A stretch of DNA of 64,000 nt from positions 1 through 64,000 of the forward strand of contig WQYX01000001.1 of NCBI GenBank assembly GCA_009781005.1. Reading direction: 5' to 3'. Both the position numbers and the translations under genes were made by a program. This DNA is from Polyangiaceae bacterium. GTDB lineage: Bacteria > Myxococcota_A > Polyangia > Polyangiales > Polyangiaceae. The notes beneath the pieces were generated by a model. It searched no databases. It worked only from the letters and a program-made list of their open reading frames with translations, and was not told the DNA's origin. Below, piece after piece: positions 8,441 through 17,416 of this stretch (position 1 is its first letter; each line of letters opens with the position of its first letter).

Positions 8441-9088
8441 TCAACGACGCGGGAGGTTCTCCACGCGGTATGCGAAACTCGCTTTCACTCGCGAGGAACT
8501 TCGGAGCACGAGCTCCATTCGCAAGAGTGCATCGAGCACGGTTTCGGTCGATAGGTGACGCTGCCGCGCCGCGCTCACGATGCGATCGATGGGCTCGCGT
8601 GCGTCGGGCGGGTGATGAAAAGCGCCCGGCAGCACGAACAGATCGCCCGACGCGCTCGCCGCGATGACGCGTGCGTCGATGACGCCATCGGCGTGCGTGA
8701 GTGCAATGGCTTGAGCCTCGTCGACGTGACGAATCAGAAGCTCTGCGCCCGACCACAAGTCGACGAAATGTGCTCCGCGTGCGTCGGCCTCGTCGACCAC
8801 GAAGAGGCCGCGGTGGCTCGTTGCGAAGTGCCGCGCCGCTGCCTTTGCGCCGTCGGGCAGACGTGGGAGCGCAAGCATCGCGAACTGCTGCGTGGTGAGC
8901 GCGTCGTCCCAGAATGCGCGGCTCCTCGTTTCGAACCACGGATCTTCGGATTGAAAGGCTCCCGTTCGAGCCTCGAAGGTCTTGCGCATCGACGCGGCCT
9001 TGTCACTTGCAGCGCCGAGCTGGCAGATCGCGTCGTAGGCCGCGAGAAAAGCGGTCGGCGTGATATCCTTGTGAACAGAGCGTCCCAT
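8441..9088 (-). CDS. Conserved-looking protein of unknown function
   Basis: A 215-residue soluble protein with normal amino-acid composition, no signal peptide, membrane segment or recognisable motif. The middle region (residues about 85-155, FVVDEADARGAHFVDLWSG) reads like a beta-sandwich or nucleotidyltransferase-associated fold, but I cannot name it. Its ATG at 9088-9086 overlaps the ATG of the divergent gene (CATG at 9086-9089). The ribosome-binding region of each gene therefore lies inside the other's coding sequence. A later in-frame ATG (residue 34) would remove the overlap. Confidence 0.7.
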   Translation of the reverse strand: MGRSVHKDITPTAFLAAYDAICQLGAASDKAASMRKTFEARTGAFQSEDPWFETRSRAFWDDALTTQQFAMLALPRLPDGAKAAARHFATSHRGLFVVDEADARGAHFVDLWSGAELLIRHVDEAQAIALTHADGVIDARVIAASASGDLFVLPGAFHHPPDAREPIDRIVSAARQRHLSTETVLDALLRMELVLRSSSRVKASFAYRVENLPRR

Positions 9089-9509
9089 GCGAAACCGGGT
9101 CTTCTTTCCGCAGGCCGCGATTGATCAGTGGAGCGTCGACGGCATCGTCGATCTCAATGGCAACGGCGATCTCATCCTGCTCGCTGACGGGCGCGTCTAC
9201 AAGGTCGTTGAAGCGGTCCGCGTCATCGCAGAAGCAACCGGCGGGAGCGATTCGCATGACATCGTCGGCAAGGTCAAGCCGAAGAGTTTTTTCGACGAGC
9301 TCGGCGCCGAGATCCTCGAGAACTCGATGATCCTCGGTGACAACGCTTACGACGTCGTCCCGGGGTGGATGGGCAACCCCACGACGCCCTTTGCAGATCA
9401 CCTTTTGTCGGCCGAGCGCATGAAGGCACGCGAGGGCAAGACGGACGTTGAATCGGGACCGCACTCCGATGAGGAACTCCTCGCGCAGCTCCTCGAAGGC
9501 ACTCTTTAG
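9087..9509 (+). CDS. Small conserved-looking protein of unknown function
   Basis: A 140-residue soluble acidic protein beginning MRNRVFFPQAAIDQW. The stretch VDLNGNGDLILLADGRVYKV suggests a small beta-domain, and the C-terminus is helical and charged. No known family was recognised. It precedes the HemX-like gene by 13 bases and probably leads the hemX-hemA-hemC operon. Its start codon overlaps that of the divergent gene, and no clear ribosome site is visible before it, so it may be read from a leaderless or short-leader mRNA. Confidence 0.7.
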   Translation: MRNRVFFPQAAIDQWSVDGIVDLNGNGDLILLADGRVYKVVEAVRVIAEATGGSDSHDIVGKVKPKSFFDELGAEILENSMILGDNAYDVVPGWMGNPTTPFADHLLSAERMKAREGKTDVESGPHSDEELLAQLLEGTL

Positions 9510-9522
9510 CTTAGGTCCCATC

Positions 9523-10542
9523 GTGAACGAGATCATTGCGGCCAATGTCTTGTTCGTGGCGACGATCGCCGTGTACGTCGTCGCCTCGATCCTCTTCTTG
9601 CGCTTCCTCGTTCGCGGCAAAGGGGACGTTGGCACGCTCGGGCCACGACTCATCGGACTTGCCGCAATGTTGCATGCTGCACATATCTGCGTGGCGTCGC
9701 TCATTGCGAAAGTCTGTCCGGTGCAGGGCATCCATTTTTCCATGAGCGTCGCGTCGATGCTCATGTGCGCTGCGTATCTCGTGGCTCGTCGCCGCTTGCG
9801 CATCGATGTTGCCGGCGCGTTCATCGCGCCCCTCGCGCTCACCTCGCTCATGGCGTCGCGCTTCGTCGGTGGTGGAGCCGAGCCCGGCGAGCGCATCAAG
9901 AGCGTGATCTTGCCTTTCCACGTCACCCTGAATCTTCTCGGCGTTGCGCTCTTCAGCCTCGCCTTCACCGCAGCGTCGCTCTACCTGGTGCAAGAACGGC
10001 TCGTGAAGCGAAAGCAGATCGACGGCGTCTCGCGGAGGCTCCCGCCGCTCGATGCGCTCGATCGCGCCGAGCACCGCTTCCTGCTCGCAAGCTTTCCGCT
10101 TCTGACCATCGGCATCGTGAGCGGCAGCATCTGGGCACGTCGCGTCGAGATGGGTGCAACGACCGACGTGCTTCGCGCCGTGTTCGGCTATGTCGCGTGG
10201 CTCTTCATCGCCGGAGTCTTGTTCTTGCGATCGGTCGCAGGGTGGCGCGGGCGGCGCGCCGCATACGGAACCATCGCGGGCTTCGGCTTCGCGGTCCTCG
10301 TGCTCGTCGTTTATCTCGTGCGGCACGAACAGCCGAGCGTTGCCGCGCAGATCTCGTCGGCGGGCGCAGCAGAGACATCGGAGAGCGAGTTCGACAGCCG
10401 TCGCGAGCGAATCGAGGCTAGGGCGGAGCGCGAGCACCGGGCGGAACAGGCTCTGAGGCCTTTGAGCACGGAGCGCAGCGCCCAACCGACGCATCGATTT
10501 CGCGCAGCAGGCTGGCGAACTCGCTCGGAGGTTGCACCGTGA
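9523..10542 (+). CDS. HemX/CcsA-like membrane protein with repeat-derived C-terminus
   Basis: A 339-residue protein with about eight hydrophobic helices (for example NEIIAANVLFVATIAVYVV at the N-terminus) of the CcsA/HemX type. These proteins handle heme in cytochrome c biogenesis or stabilise glutamyl-tRNA reductase. The CcsA tryptophan-rich WWD motif is not seen, and the gene lies directly before hemA, which favours a HemX-like role. GTG at 9523 is chosen over upstream frames because AGG lies seven bases before it. The last 50 or so residues (from SEFDSRRER on) are hydrophilic and are encoded by a family B repeat at 10384-10523. The stop overlaps the hemA start (GTGA). Confidence 0.82.
   Translation: MNEIIAANVLFVATIAVYVVASILFLRFLVRGKGDVGTLGPRLIGLAAMLHAAHICVASLIAKVCPVQGIHFSMSVASMLMCAAYLVARRRLRIDVAGAFIAPLALTSLMASRFVGGGAEPGERIKSVILPFHVTLNLLGVALFSLAFTAASLYLVQERLVKRKQIDGVSRRLPPLDALDRAEHRFLLASFPLLTIGIVSGSIWARRVEMGATTDVLRAVFGYVAWLFIAGVLFLRSVAGWRGRRAAYGTIAGFGFAVLVLVVYLVRHEQPSVAAQISSAGAAETSESEFDSRRERIEARAEREHRAEQALRPLSTERSAQPTHRFRAAGWRTRSEVAP
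10384..10523. repeat. Family B element inside the HemX-like coding region
   Basis: A 140-bp copy with 16-bp terminal inverted repeats, AGCGAGTTCGACAGCC on the left and GGCTGGCGAACTCGCT on the right (one mismatch). It shares the flank GCCGTCGCGAGCGAATCGAG and the right arm ending in the GCGCAGCAGGCTGG motif with copies at 21773-21946 and 59768-59900. Here it is read in frame as the C-terminal tail of the HemX-like protein. Confidence 0.85.
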
Positions 10543-11918
10543 GCCTGCCGGTGATCGTCGTTGGTCTGTCGCACAAGACCGCTCCGGTCGATGTGCGCGA
10601 GCGCTTCGCGGCAGACAAGGAGATCTTGCCCGAAATCCTCGCGAGCCTCGCGCGGAGACCCGAGCTCGAAGAAGCGATGTTTCTCTCCACGTGCAACCGC
10701 GTGGAGGTCATTGCGCTGTCAAAGCGTGGCAAGCCAGCGGAGCAAGCAACCCTCCTTGCATCCGGCGCCATTCGCGAAGTGTTGCGCGATCACATCGGCG
10801 CATCGAGCGTGGAGGAACTCTCGGAGTGGCTTTACGAGATCAGTGGTGACGCTGCCGTGCGCCACGTCTTTCGTGTTGCTTCGAGCCTCGACTCGATGGT
10901 GCTCGGCGAGCCGCAGATCCTCGGTCAGGTCAAATCGGCGTACGACGCCGCCGTTGCGTCGGGCGCACTTCGTAGCCACCTGTCGCGATGCTTGAGCCAC
11001 GCATTCACGGTAGCCAAGCGCATTCGCACGGAGACCCAGCTCGGCGCAGGCACCGTCAGCATTTCGAGCGTCGCAGTGGACCTTGCGAGGCGCATCTTCG
11101 GCGATCTCTCCGAGAGCACGGTGCTCCTCGTTGGCGCCGGCGAGATGGCAGAGGCGGCCGCCAAGAGCCTCGGCAGGGGTGCACGCGCCGTCCGTGTCTG
11201 CAACCGCAGCTTCGATCGTGCTGCGCACCTCGCGAGCACGTTCGGCGGCACCGCCGCCCCGCTCGATCAACTCGAGACCGAGCTCGTCATGTCCGATGTC
11301 GTCGTCGCGAGCACGGCAAGCGTGCACTACGTCGTGACGCGCGATCTGGTCAGGCGCGTGATGAAGCAGCGCAAGGGTCGCACGCTCTTTTTCATCGACA
11401 TCGCGGTGCCTCGCAATGTCGAGCCGCTCGTTCACGAACTCGACAACGTCTACGTCTTCAACGTCGACGATCTCGAGCAAGAGGTGCTTGAGAACATGAA
11501 AGCGCGCAGACAAGAGGTCGCCGCCGCGGAGGCCATCATCGACTCTGAGATGCGTGAGTGGTCGGCGTGGGCGCGCGGCCTCGATGTGGCACCCACGGTG
11601 ATCGCCCTGCGCGCGCGCACGCGCGGCATGCTCATGACCGAGCTCGAACGGACGCTGAGCGGCCGGCTCAAACACCTCGGCGACGCGGATCGCGCCGCAC
11701 TTCTCCAGATGATGGAGAGCGCAACGAACAAGCTTCTGCACGCGCCCACGACGCGATTGAAAGCCGCTGCGCAGTCGAGCGAATCGAACGATCTCGTCGA
11801 GGCGCTCGTCGATCTTTTCGATCTGCCCGCGGTCCTCGAAGGCGAGGACGAACCCGAAATCGCGTCAGAAAAGCGTCCCGCCCGAGAGCGCACCAGCGTT
11901 ATTGTCTCGCGCTCATGA
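10539..11918 (+). CDS. hemA: Glutamyl-tRNA reductase
   Basis: A 459-residue HemA. It reduces glutamyl-tRNA to glutamate-1-semialdehyde with NADPH, the first step of C5-pathway tetrapyrrole synthesis. The family start GLSHKTAPVDVRERFA is present. The catalytic cysteine is in FLSTCNRVEV near residue 51, followed by GEPQILGQVK and the NADPH-binding GAGEMAEAAAKSL. The C-terminal dimerisation helices run to about residue 425 and are followed by a 35-residue acidic/basic tail. GTG start overlaps the HemX-like stop, and its TGA overlaps the hemC ATG, so the three are translationally coupled. Confidence 0.97.
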   Translation: MSLPVIVVGLSHKTAPVDVRERFAADKEILPEILASLARRPELEEAMFLSTCNRVEVIALSKRGKPAEQATLLASGAIREVLRDHIGASSVEELSEWLYEISGDAAVRHVFRVASSLDSMVLGEPQILGQVKSAYDAAVASGALRSHLSRCLSHAFTVAKRIRTETQLGAGTVSISSVAVDLARRIFGDLSESTVLLVGAGEMAEAAAKSLGRGARAVRVCNRSFDRAAHLASTFGGTAAPLDQLETELVMSDVVVASTASVHYVVTRDLVRRVMKQRKGRTLFFIDIAVPRNVEPLVHELDNVYVFNVDDLEQEVLENMKARRQEVAAAEAIIDSEMREWSAWARGLDVAPTVIALRARTRGMLMTELERTLSGRLKHLGDADRAALLQMMESATNKLLHAPTTRLKAAAQSSESNDLVEALVDLFDLPAVLEGEDEPEIASEKRPARERTSVIVSRS

Positions 11919-12817
11919 AACTTACGTACGCGACGCGCCGTTCCGCACTCGCTCTCGCGCAGTGCCGCGCATTCGTCGCCCGTCTCGTCGCGGCGCATCC
12001 GGGGCTCGAACTCGTCGAAGAGCAAGTCGTGACCACCGGCGATCGCATTCAAGATCGCCCGCTCTCCGAAGTCGGCGGAAAAGGTTTGTTCGTGAAGGAA
12101 ATCGAGGAAGCGCTCTTGTCGTCGCGCGCAGATCTCGCGGTGCACTCGATCAAAGACGTGCCGGGCATCTTGCCGCCGGATCTCGTCCTTGCGTGCATCC
12201 CTGCGCGCGAAGATGCGCGCGACGTGCTCGTGGCGCCTCGTCATGGTTCGCTCGGAGCGTTGCCAAAGGGTGCGCGGCTCGGGACGAGCAGCCTTCGCCG
12301 CGCGGTGAGCATCCGAGCCGTGCGGCCCGATCTCGAGATCGTTACGATTCGCGGCAACGTCGACACGCGCTTGCGCAAAGTCGACGAGGGAGAGTTCGAC
12401 GCCATCGTCCTCGCGCGCGCGGGGCTCGTGCGGCTCGGGCTCGAGTATCGCGCGACGGATGTACTTTCTCCGGATCTCTCGCTTCCCGCGGTCGGGCAAG
12501 GTGCCCTTGGTATCGAGTGCCGTCAGCACGACGAGCGCACGCGAGCGTTGCTCGCGCCGTTGCACGACGAATTCACCAGCCGCTGCGTTGCCGCGGAACG
12601 CGGTGTGCTCATTGCGCTCGAAGGTGACTGCAAAACACCCCTCGCCGCTCACGCCGAGCGGATCCGCGATGCGGACGGAGAAATGCTTCTTCGCCTCCGC
12701 GCGTTCGTGTGTGATCCGGATGGCACGAATCAGAGGCGCGCCGAAGAGATCGCGCAGTGGCCCTCTTCCGACGAAGAGGCCGGCGCCTTCGGCGAGCGCG
12801 TCGGTTCCAGTCTCTGA
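11915..12817 (+). CDS. hemC: Porphobilinogen deaminase (hydroxymethylbilane synthase)
   Basis: A 300-residue HemC that polymerises four porphobilinogens to hydroxymethylbilane. The N-terminal signature ATRRSALALAQ, the active-site region SRADLAVHSIKDVP, the arginine cluster GTSSLRRAVSIRAVRPDL, and the dipyrromethane cofactor cysteine in GDCKTPLAAHAE are all visible. ATG at 11915 is the natural family start and overlaps the hemA stop. The gene ends the hem operon; an exported hydrolase begins 49 bases later. Confidence 0.97.
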   Translation: MKLTYATRRSALALAQCRAFVARLVAAHPGLELVEEQVVTTGDRIQDRPLSEVGGKGLFVKEIEEALLSSRADLAVHSIKDVPGILPPDLVLACIPAREDARDVLVAPRHGSLGALPKGARLGTSSLRRAVSIRAVRPDLEIVTIRGNVDTRLRKVDEGEFDAIVLARAGLVRLGLEYRATDVLSPDLSLPAVGQGALGIECRQHDERTRALLAPLHDEFTSRCVAAERGVLIALEGDCKTPLAAHAERIRDADGEMLLRLRAFVCDPDGTNQRRAEEIAQWPSSDEEAGAFGERVGSSL

Positions 12818-12866
12818 CTTGCCCGAACGTGCGCGTCAACTAAAGTGCAAGCCTGCTGTTTTTCTC

Positions 12867-13625
12867 ATGTGTCGTTCGCCCGTTGTTTTTGCCGTAGGTT
12901 TCGTCATCGCGATCGTCGCGTTTTTCGCTGTTTCTCCGCGTGAGGCGCGGGCGAAGAGCGGTTCGGCCTTGGGCGAACCGTTGCTCCTCGAGGTGCCGGG
13001 TGCACCGGACGCGTATTACTTCAAGCCAAGCTCGAAGGGCACGAAGCCCATTCTCATGTACCTGCACGGGCGCGGCGGAAATCCGGCGGAAGATTGCCGG
13101 AAGTGGGCGCGCGTCGCCTCGCAATTCGGTTGGGTCGTCTGTCCTTCGGGCCCCGGAGATTCAGGCACCGGCGGGCGCACGTGGTCGAGCGGTGCGGCCG
13201 ATGCCCAGCGCATCATCGACGCCACGATCAACGCACTCCGTGCAAAGTACAAGGGACGCGTTCAGCGCCGCGGCAATGTCCTGATTGGCTTTAGTGAGGG
13301 AGCGTTCATTGCCATGCAGGTGGGGCTAAAAGATCAGGCCACCTGGAGCAAGTGGCTTATCCTCGCCGCAAGCGATCAATATTGGGGCGGCGAGGAGGTC
13401 GAGCAATTGCTCGAAAAGGATAAGCGCAAAGTGCGCCGCGTCTATCTACTCACCGGCGAAAACGATGGTGTGGCACAGAACACCGTGCGCGTCGGTCAGA
13501 CGCTCAAGAAGAACAACGTCCAGGTGGTAGTGAAAATCGTCCCAGGAATGGGCCACGAAGTGCCGGCCGATCGCATGGTGAGTACATACCGGCGGCCGCT
13601 CGCATGGCTTATCGCGGCCAAGTGA
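12867..13625 (+). CDS. Exported alpha/beta hydrolase
   Basis: A 252-residue secreted esterase-like protein. The signal sequence MCRSPVVFAVGFVIAIVAFF ends near AREARAKS. The oxyanion motif is in YLHGRGGNP, the nucleophile is in GFSEGA (G-x-S-x-G), the acid is probably Asp in TGENDGVA, and the histidine is in PGMGHEVP, so the catalytic triad is complete. The layout resembles poly(3-hydroxybutyrate) depolymerase or phospholipase/carboxylesterase families; the substrate is unknown. No strong ribosome site is visible before ATG 12867. Half of a family A element follows the stop. Confidence 0.85.
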   Translation: MCRSPVVFAVGFVIAIVAFFAVSPREARAKSGSALGEPLLLEVPGAPDAYYFKPSSKGTKPILMYLHGRGGNPAEDCRKWARVASQFGWVVCPSGPGDSGTGGRTWSSGAADAQRIIDATINALRAKYKGRVQRRGNVLIGFSEGAFIAMQVGLKDQATWSKWLILAASDQYWGGEEVEQLLEKDKRKVRRVYLLTGENDGVAQNTVRVGQTLKKNNVQVVVKIVPGMGHEVPADRMVSTYRRPLAWLIAAK

Positions 13626-13635
13626 GATGGCCCAC

Positions 13636-13689
13636 GGAGGACCGCACCGCAGGCCCCAACGAAGAGATCGCGTCAAATCGAAAGCGGTC
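13636..13689. repeat. Family A element, half copy
   Basis: This is the left half of family A in inverted orientation, ending CAAATCGAAAGCGGTC. It fills the gap between the convergent hydrolase and thiolase genes. The thiolase stop codon (bases 13688-13690 on the minus strand) overlaps its terminus, giving the TGACCGC junction seen at other copies. Confidence 0.85.
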
Positions 13690-14869
13690 AATCTGCGCGG
13701 TACATCGTGATGACGCAGGCGCCGCCGAGACCGAGATTATGCTGCAATGCCACCTTGGCATTGGGCACTTGGCGCTTGTCCGCCATCCCGCGAAGCTGCC
13801 ATACCAATTCCGTGCATTGCGCGAGTCCTGTCGCGCCGAGGGGATGGCCCTTTGACAAGAGCCCGCCGGATGGGTTCGTGACCCACTTCCCACCATACGT
13901 GTTGTTGCCCTCCCAAATGAACTTCTCGGCTTGCCCTTCCTCGCAGAGACCGAGCGCTTCGTAGGTGAGGATCTCGTTCGACGTGAAGCAGTCATGCAAC
14001 TCGATGACCTGCACGTCCTTCGGACCGAGTCCTGCCTGCTCGTAAACCCTCTTTGCACATGTCTTTGCCATGTCATAACCAACCATCTTGATCATCGAGT
14101 CCTCTTTGAAAGATGACTCGAAATCTGTGGTCATGGCTTGCGCGGCAATCCACACGGCGTTCGTGATCCCGTGCTTCTTTGCAAAATCGTCCGAGCAGAG
14201 GATGGCCGCACCCGCGCCGCACGTTGGCGCGCAGCACTGGTAGCGCGTCAGCGGATCGAAAATCTCGCCCGAGGCGAGGATCTCGTCGACCGAGAGCACT
14301 TGGTTGAAGAGTGCATAAGGATTGTTCGCTGCGTGCTTTCGCGCTTTCTCACTCACCTTCGCGAAGGTTTCGGGCTTGGTGCCATACTTGGAACGATATT
14401 CGCGCCCGGCCCCGCCGAACATTTGCGCGGCAAACGGGGCTGCGTTGATTCCCTGCACTTCGTTCATCACACCGAAATGCCACTCGAGTGGATTGGTGCG
14501 GTCGGTGAATTTCGAGCCGAGCGCACCCTTCTCCATCTTCTCGAAACCGAGTGCAAGCACGCATTCCGCGATGCCGCCCTCGATGGCTTGCTTGGCGAGC
14601 ATGAGCGCCGTCGAGCCAGTCGCGCAATTGTTATTGACGTTGAAGATGGGGATGCCTGTGAGCCCGAGCTCGTAAACCGATCTCTGCCCGCACGTAGAAT
14701 CGCCATAGACGTATCCGCAATACGCCGCCTCCATTTCGGAATATGGAATCTTCGCGTCGGCGAGCGCCGCCTTCGCCGCATTCGCGGCCATCACGTGGTA
14801 GTCGTCGCTCGCGCCTGGCTTTTGGAACTTCGTCATGCCTACGCCGATGACATGGACTCTGCGATTCAT
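13688..14869 (-). CDS. Thiolase, SCP2/lipid-transfer type
   Basis: A 393-residue thiolase-superfamily protein closest in style to SCP2/SCP-x thiolases. The nucleophile cysteine is C82 in [11 protein letters not shown]. Downstream are HDCFTSNE (general-base region), GHPLGATG and the C-terminal [12 protein letters not shown] cysteine. Such enzymes cleave 3-ketoacyl-CoA, often of branched or sterol-derived chains. The ATG overlaps the TGA of the hydratase gene (ATGA at 14866-14869), so the hydratase and thiolase are coupled and probably act in the same CoA-ester degradation pathway. Confidence 0.9.
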   Translation of the reverse strand: MNRRVHVIGVGMTKFQKPGASDDYHVMAANAAKAALADAKIPYSEMEAAYCGYVYGDSTCGQRSVYELGLTGIPIFNVNNNCATGSTALMLAKQAIEGGIAECVLALGFEKMEKGALGSKFTDRTNPLEWHFGVMNEVQGINAAPFAAQMFGGAGREYRSKYGTKPETFAKVSEKARKHAANNPYALFNQVLSVDEILASGEIFDPLTRYQCCAPTCGAGAAILCSDDFAKKHGITNAVWIAAQAMTTDFESSFKEDSMIKMVGYDMAKTCAKRVYEQAGLGPKDVQVIELHDCFTSNEILTYEALGLCEEGQAEKFIWEGNNTYGGKWVTNPSGGLLSKGHPLGATGLAQCTELVWQLRGMADKRQVPNAKVALQHNLGLGGACVITMYRAD

Positions 14870-15822
14870 TTTTGCTCCCTTGACCGCTTTCGATTTGCCG
14901 CGATCTCATCGTTGGGGCCTGCGGACCCGGGAATCTCAGGATAGAGTTCGGTGGCCGCATTTGAGATGACAATCCTGTTGCGCTCTTTGATTTTGCATTG
15001 GAAGAGAGTCCGTGCATCGCTCTCCTTCCACATCTCCGTGACGAGGGTTTCGCCTGGAAATACGATGTCGGAAAATCGAGTCCGGATGCTCTTGAAGAAG
15101 CGCGAATCGTTTTTCGAAAAATGCTTGATGACGTGCCGCGCGGCATATCCAAATGTGCATAGCCCGTGCAGGATGGGCTTTTCGAAACCGAAGGCTCTCG
15201 CGACGGCCGGATCGACGTGCAGCGGATTGACGTCACCCGAGAGCCTGTACAAAAGCGCCTGATTCGTGCCTACTTTCTCTGTCGCCATCGCATCTGGCGC
15301 ACGATCGGGAGGGGCGTTCCATTCCGTCGAGGGTCCGCGCTCGCCGCCCCAACCACCCGCGCCGCGCACGAAAGTGGAGATCTCGTTCGTCACGAGCAAA
15401 CGTTCCGCCTCATCGAAGGATTGAATTTCGGTGACAACGACGGCATGTCGCCCTTTGTCGTAAATGTTTTTAATCTTTACCTTGTGTGAAAGCTTTGCGC
15501 TTGGTGGCAACGGCTGCGTGACTTCGGTGTACTGTTCGCCATGCAGGATGCGGTCGAAGCCGTAATTCAACCCCGGCGCCTTCTGTCCGCGTTTGGCCAT
15601 CTCGAAGATGAGTTTCAGCGCTGGCGCGACCCCGAACGTGGGCAACGCCTTGAAGCCCTGGCTGGCGTTCTCATAGACATATTGGAGTTCGCTTGTGTCC
15701 GCAGGGTCCGTGCCTGCACCAACGCCCAGCGCGTAAAGGACGAGATCCTTCTCGTCGTAACTTGAATATTGGATCGGAAACTCGTAACCGAGTGCTTCCT
15801 CGACGTCGATGAGATCAGACAT
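14866..15822 (-). CDS. MaoC-like enoyl-CoA hydratase 2 with repeat-encoded tail
   Basis: A 318-residue double hot-dog hydratase resembling the hydratase 2 part of peroxisomal multifunctional enzyme 2. The hydratase 2 motif is intact in [17 protein letters not shown], followed by [11 protein letters not shown]. It hydrates trans-2-enoyl-CoA to (R)-3-hydroxyacyl-CoA, fitting the adjacent SCP2-type thiolase. ATG 15822 has GAGGG six bases upstream. The final 17 residues or so come from a family A fragment (14882-14926), an unusual C-terminal extension relative to the compact family. The stop overlaps the thiolase start. Confidence 0.9.
   Translation of the reverse strand: MSDLIDVEEALGYEFPIQYSSYDEKDLVLYALGVGAGTDPADTSELQYVYENASQGFKALPTFGVAPALKLIFEMAKRGQKAPGLNYGFDRILHGEQYTEVTQPLPPSAKLSHKVKIKNIYDKGRHAVVVTEIQSFDEAERLLVTNEISTFVRGAGGWGGERGPSTEWNAPPDRAPDAMATEKVGTNQALLYRLSGDVNPLHVDPAVARAFGFEKPILHGLCTFGYAARHVIKHFSKNDSRFFKSIRTRFSDIVFPGETLVTEMWKESDARTLFQCKIKERNRIVISNAATELYPEIPGSAGPNDEIAANRKRSREQK
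14882..14926. repeat. Family A element, left part, inside hydratase coding region
   Basis: The bases match the left third of family A (GACCGCTTTCGATTTG, then CGCGATCTCATCGTTGGGGC). The segment lies within the 3' end of the hydratase gene and encodes its last residues, [13 protein letters not shown], before the native-looking REQK and stop. Confidence 0.85.
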
Positions 15823-15831
15823 CAAATACCC

Positions 15832-16398
15832 TCAAGAAGGCAAACCAACGTAGAGTTTCTCGATATCGATCATGGCCCCTGACTTCAATTGAAGAGTGCC
15901 CTCCGTGGCGAGGCGTCGCGTCCACCCCGCATCCCCCCGCGTCCAGAGCTCCAGCTCGCGTCGTTCGTGCGATACGATGAGGTACTCCTTCAAGGTGTTG
16001 ATCTGGAGATAATCCTCAAGCTTTACTCCGCGATCCTTTTTTTCGGTACTCTTGTTCGTCACCTCGACGAGCACCGTGGGGTTGATCCGTGTTTCCTTAT
16101 CGTCAGGGTGCACCTCATCGGTGCAATAGACTGCCAAGTCTGGATAATAGCCAACCCAGCCCTTGCCTGCGGAGTAGACTGCGAGCCGCTGATCTGCGCG
16201 CTCGAGAATGCACGGCCCGTCTCCGAGCGGTGCGCGGAGGGCATCATGCAGGCGCCCGCAGAGCAGATTGTGGCGGCGTGTTGCACCTGCCATCGCCACG
16301 ATCTCGCCGTCAATGAGCTCGTGTCGCTCTGCCGCTTCTCGCTCGAAGCGGAGGTATTCGGAAAAGTCGACCGCCCAGCGTGAAGGGTTTGCGCTCAT
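15832..16398 (-). CDS. Uma2 family (DUF820) nuclease-fold protein
   Basis: A 188-residue protein of the Uma2/DUF820 family, restriction-endonuclease-like proteins abundant in cyanobacteria and myxobacteria. The PD-(D/E)xK elements are visible as YYPDLAVY and PTVLVEVTNKSTEKKDRG, followed by K-LEDYL and KEYLIV. The N-terminal HELIDGEIVAM is also typical. Cellular role unknown. It lies nine bases upstream of the hydratase gene and 25 bases downstream of the ABC ATPase, so it is probably in the same transcript. Confidence 0.9.
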   Translation of the reverse strand: MSANPSRWAVDFSEYLRFEREAAERHELIDGEIVAMAGATRRHNLLCGRLHDALRAPLGDGPCILERADQRLAVYSAGKGWVGYYPDLAVYCTDEVHPDDKETRINPTVLVEVTNKSTEKKDRGVKLEDYLQINTLKEYLIVSHERRELELWTRGDAGWTRRLATEGTLQLKSGAMIDIEKLYVGLPS

Positions 16399-16423
16399 GC
16401 AAGCGACTTTAGCAGGCGTCCGG

Positions 16424-17416
16424 CTACGTCAGCTCCATCACGCGCTGCTCGAGGCCGCGTCCCTTCGATACGCCGCTGATGCGTGCCTGATTCTGCAGGA
16501 GCGTCCAGAGCACGTGTCCGATGACGGTTTCGGCGTCGACTGCGCCGCGATCGAAGAAGACGGTGAGCTCACGCCGCTCGTCGTCCCACTCGACGCGCTT
16601 GACCATCGGTAACTCGCGCACTGCCGCCATCGGCACCGGGCCCTCGGCAAGCTTGATGCGGACTTCTTCGCTCGCCGCCGTGAGCTCCGCGATGGTGCCG
16701 GAGGCGACGACACGACCGCGATCGAGGATGGCGGCGCTGTCGCAGAGCTCTTCGAGCTCCTGAAGGTTGTGGCTCGACACGATGAGCGTGCACCGGCCTT
16801 TGCGCGATTTGATGAGCTGACGCACCTCGTAGGCCACGCGCGGATCGAGCCCCGCGGTGGGCTCGTCGAGCAGCACCACGTCGGGATCGCCGAGCAGAGC
16901 CTGCGCAAGTTGCACGCGTTTGGCCATGCCGTGCGAGAGGCTCGAGCAGCGAAGGTTCCACCAGTCCTTGCCGTCGACTTCCGCGAGGACATCGCGCGCG
17001 CTCGTCCCGATCCGATCGCGCGGGATGTCTTGTAGCGCGCCCATGTGCATCAGAAACTCGCCGACCTTTTCGGCCGCCGGCAAGAGCGCGTCCTGCGGAA
17101 GAACACCGACGCGCGATCGGAGTTCGTTGGTGTGCAACGGCGAATACCCAAGGATCTCGACGAGGCCGTTCGTTGGCTTGAGGAAGCCCGCCATCATGGA
17201 GAACGTGGTCGTTTTTCCGGCGCCGTTCGGGCCAATGAGGCCGTACACGCAGCCCGCGCGAATGCGGAGGGATACCCCATCGACCGCGGTCTTCGCGCCG
17301 AAGCGTTTGGTCACCTTCGTCAAGCGAACCGCAATCTCGGCGTCGGACTTCTTCTCCTTCTTCTTCGCCGCGCTCGGCTCTGCTTCCGCCGCCGTCTCGG
17401 TTTCGTTCTCGCTCAT
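16424..17416 (-). CDS. ABC transporter ATP-binding protein (ABC-2 type)
   Basis: A 330-residue ATPase. After a charged Glu/Lys linker of about 25 residues come Walker A GPNGAGKTT, Q-loop LPQDALL, signature LSHGMAKRVQ (variant of LSGGQ), Walker B VVLLDEP and the switch histidine in SSHNLQE. A C-terminal domain of about 90 residues follows, as in Nos/Nat-type exporters. Start ATG 17416 overlaps the permease stop (TGATG). It powers the adjacent permease; the cargo is unknown. Confidence 0.93.
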   Translation of the reverse strand: MSENETETAAEAEPSAAKKKEKKSDAEIAVRLTKVTKRFGAKTAVDGVSLRIRAGCVYGLIGPNGAGKTTTFSMMAGFLKPTNGLVEILGYSPLHTNELRSRVGVLPQDALLPAAEKVGEFLMHMGALQDIPRDRIGTSARDVLAEVDGKDWWNLRCSSLSHGMAKRVQLAQALLGDPDVVLLDEPTAGLDPRVAYEVRQLIKSRKGRCTLIVSSHNLQELEELCDSAAILDRGRVVASGTIAELTAASEEVRIKLAEGPVPMAAVRELPMVKRVEWDDERRELTVFFDRGAVDAETVIGHVLWTLLQNQARISGVSKGRGLEQRVMELT

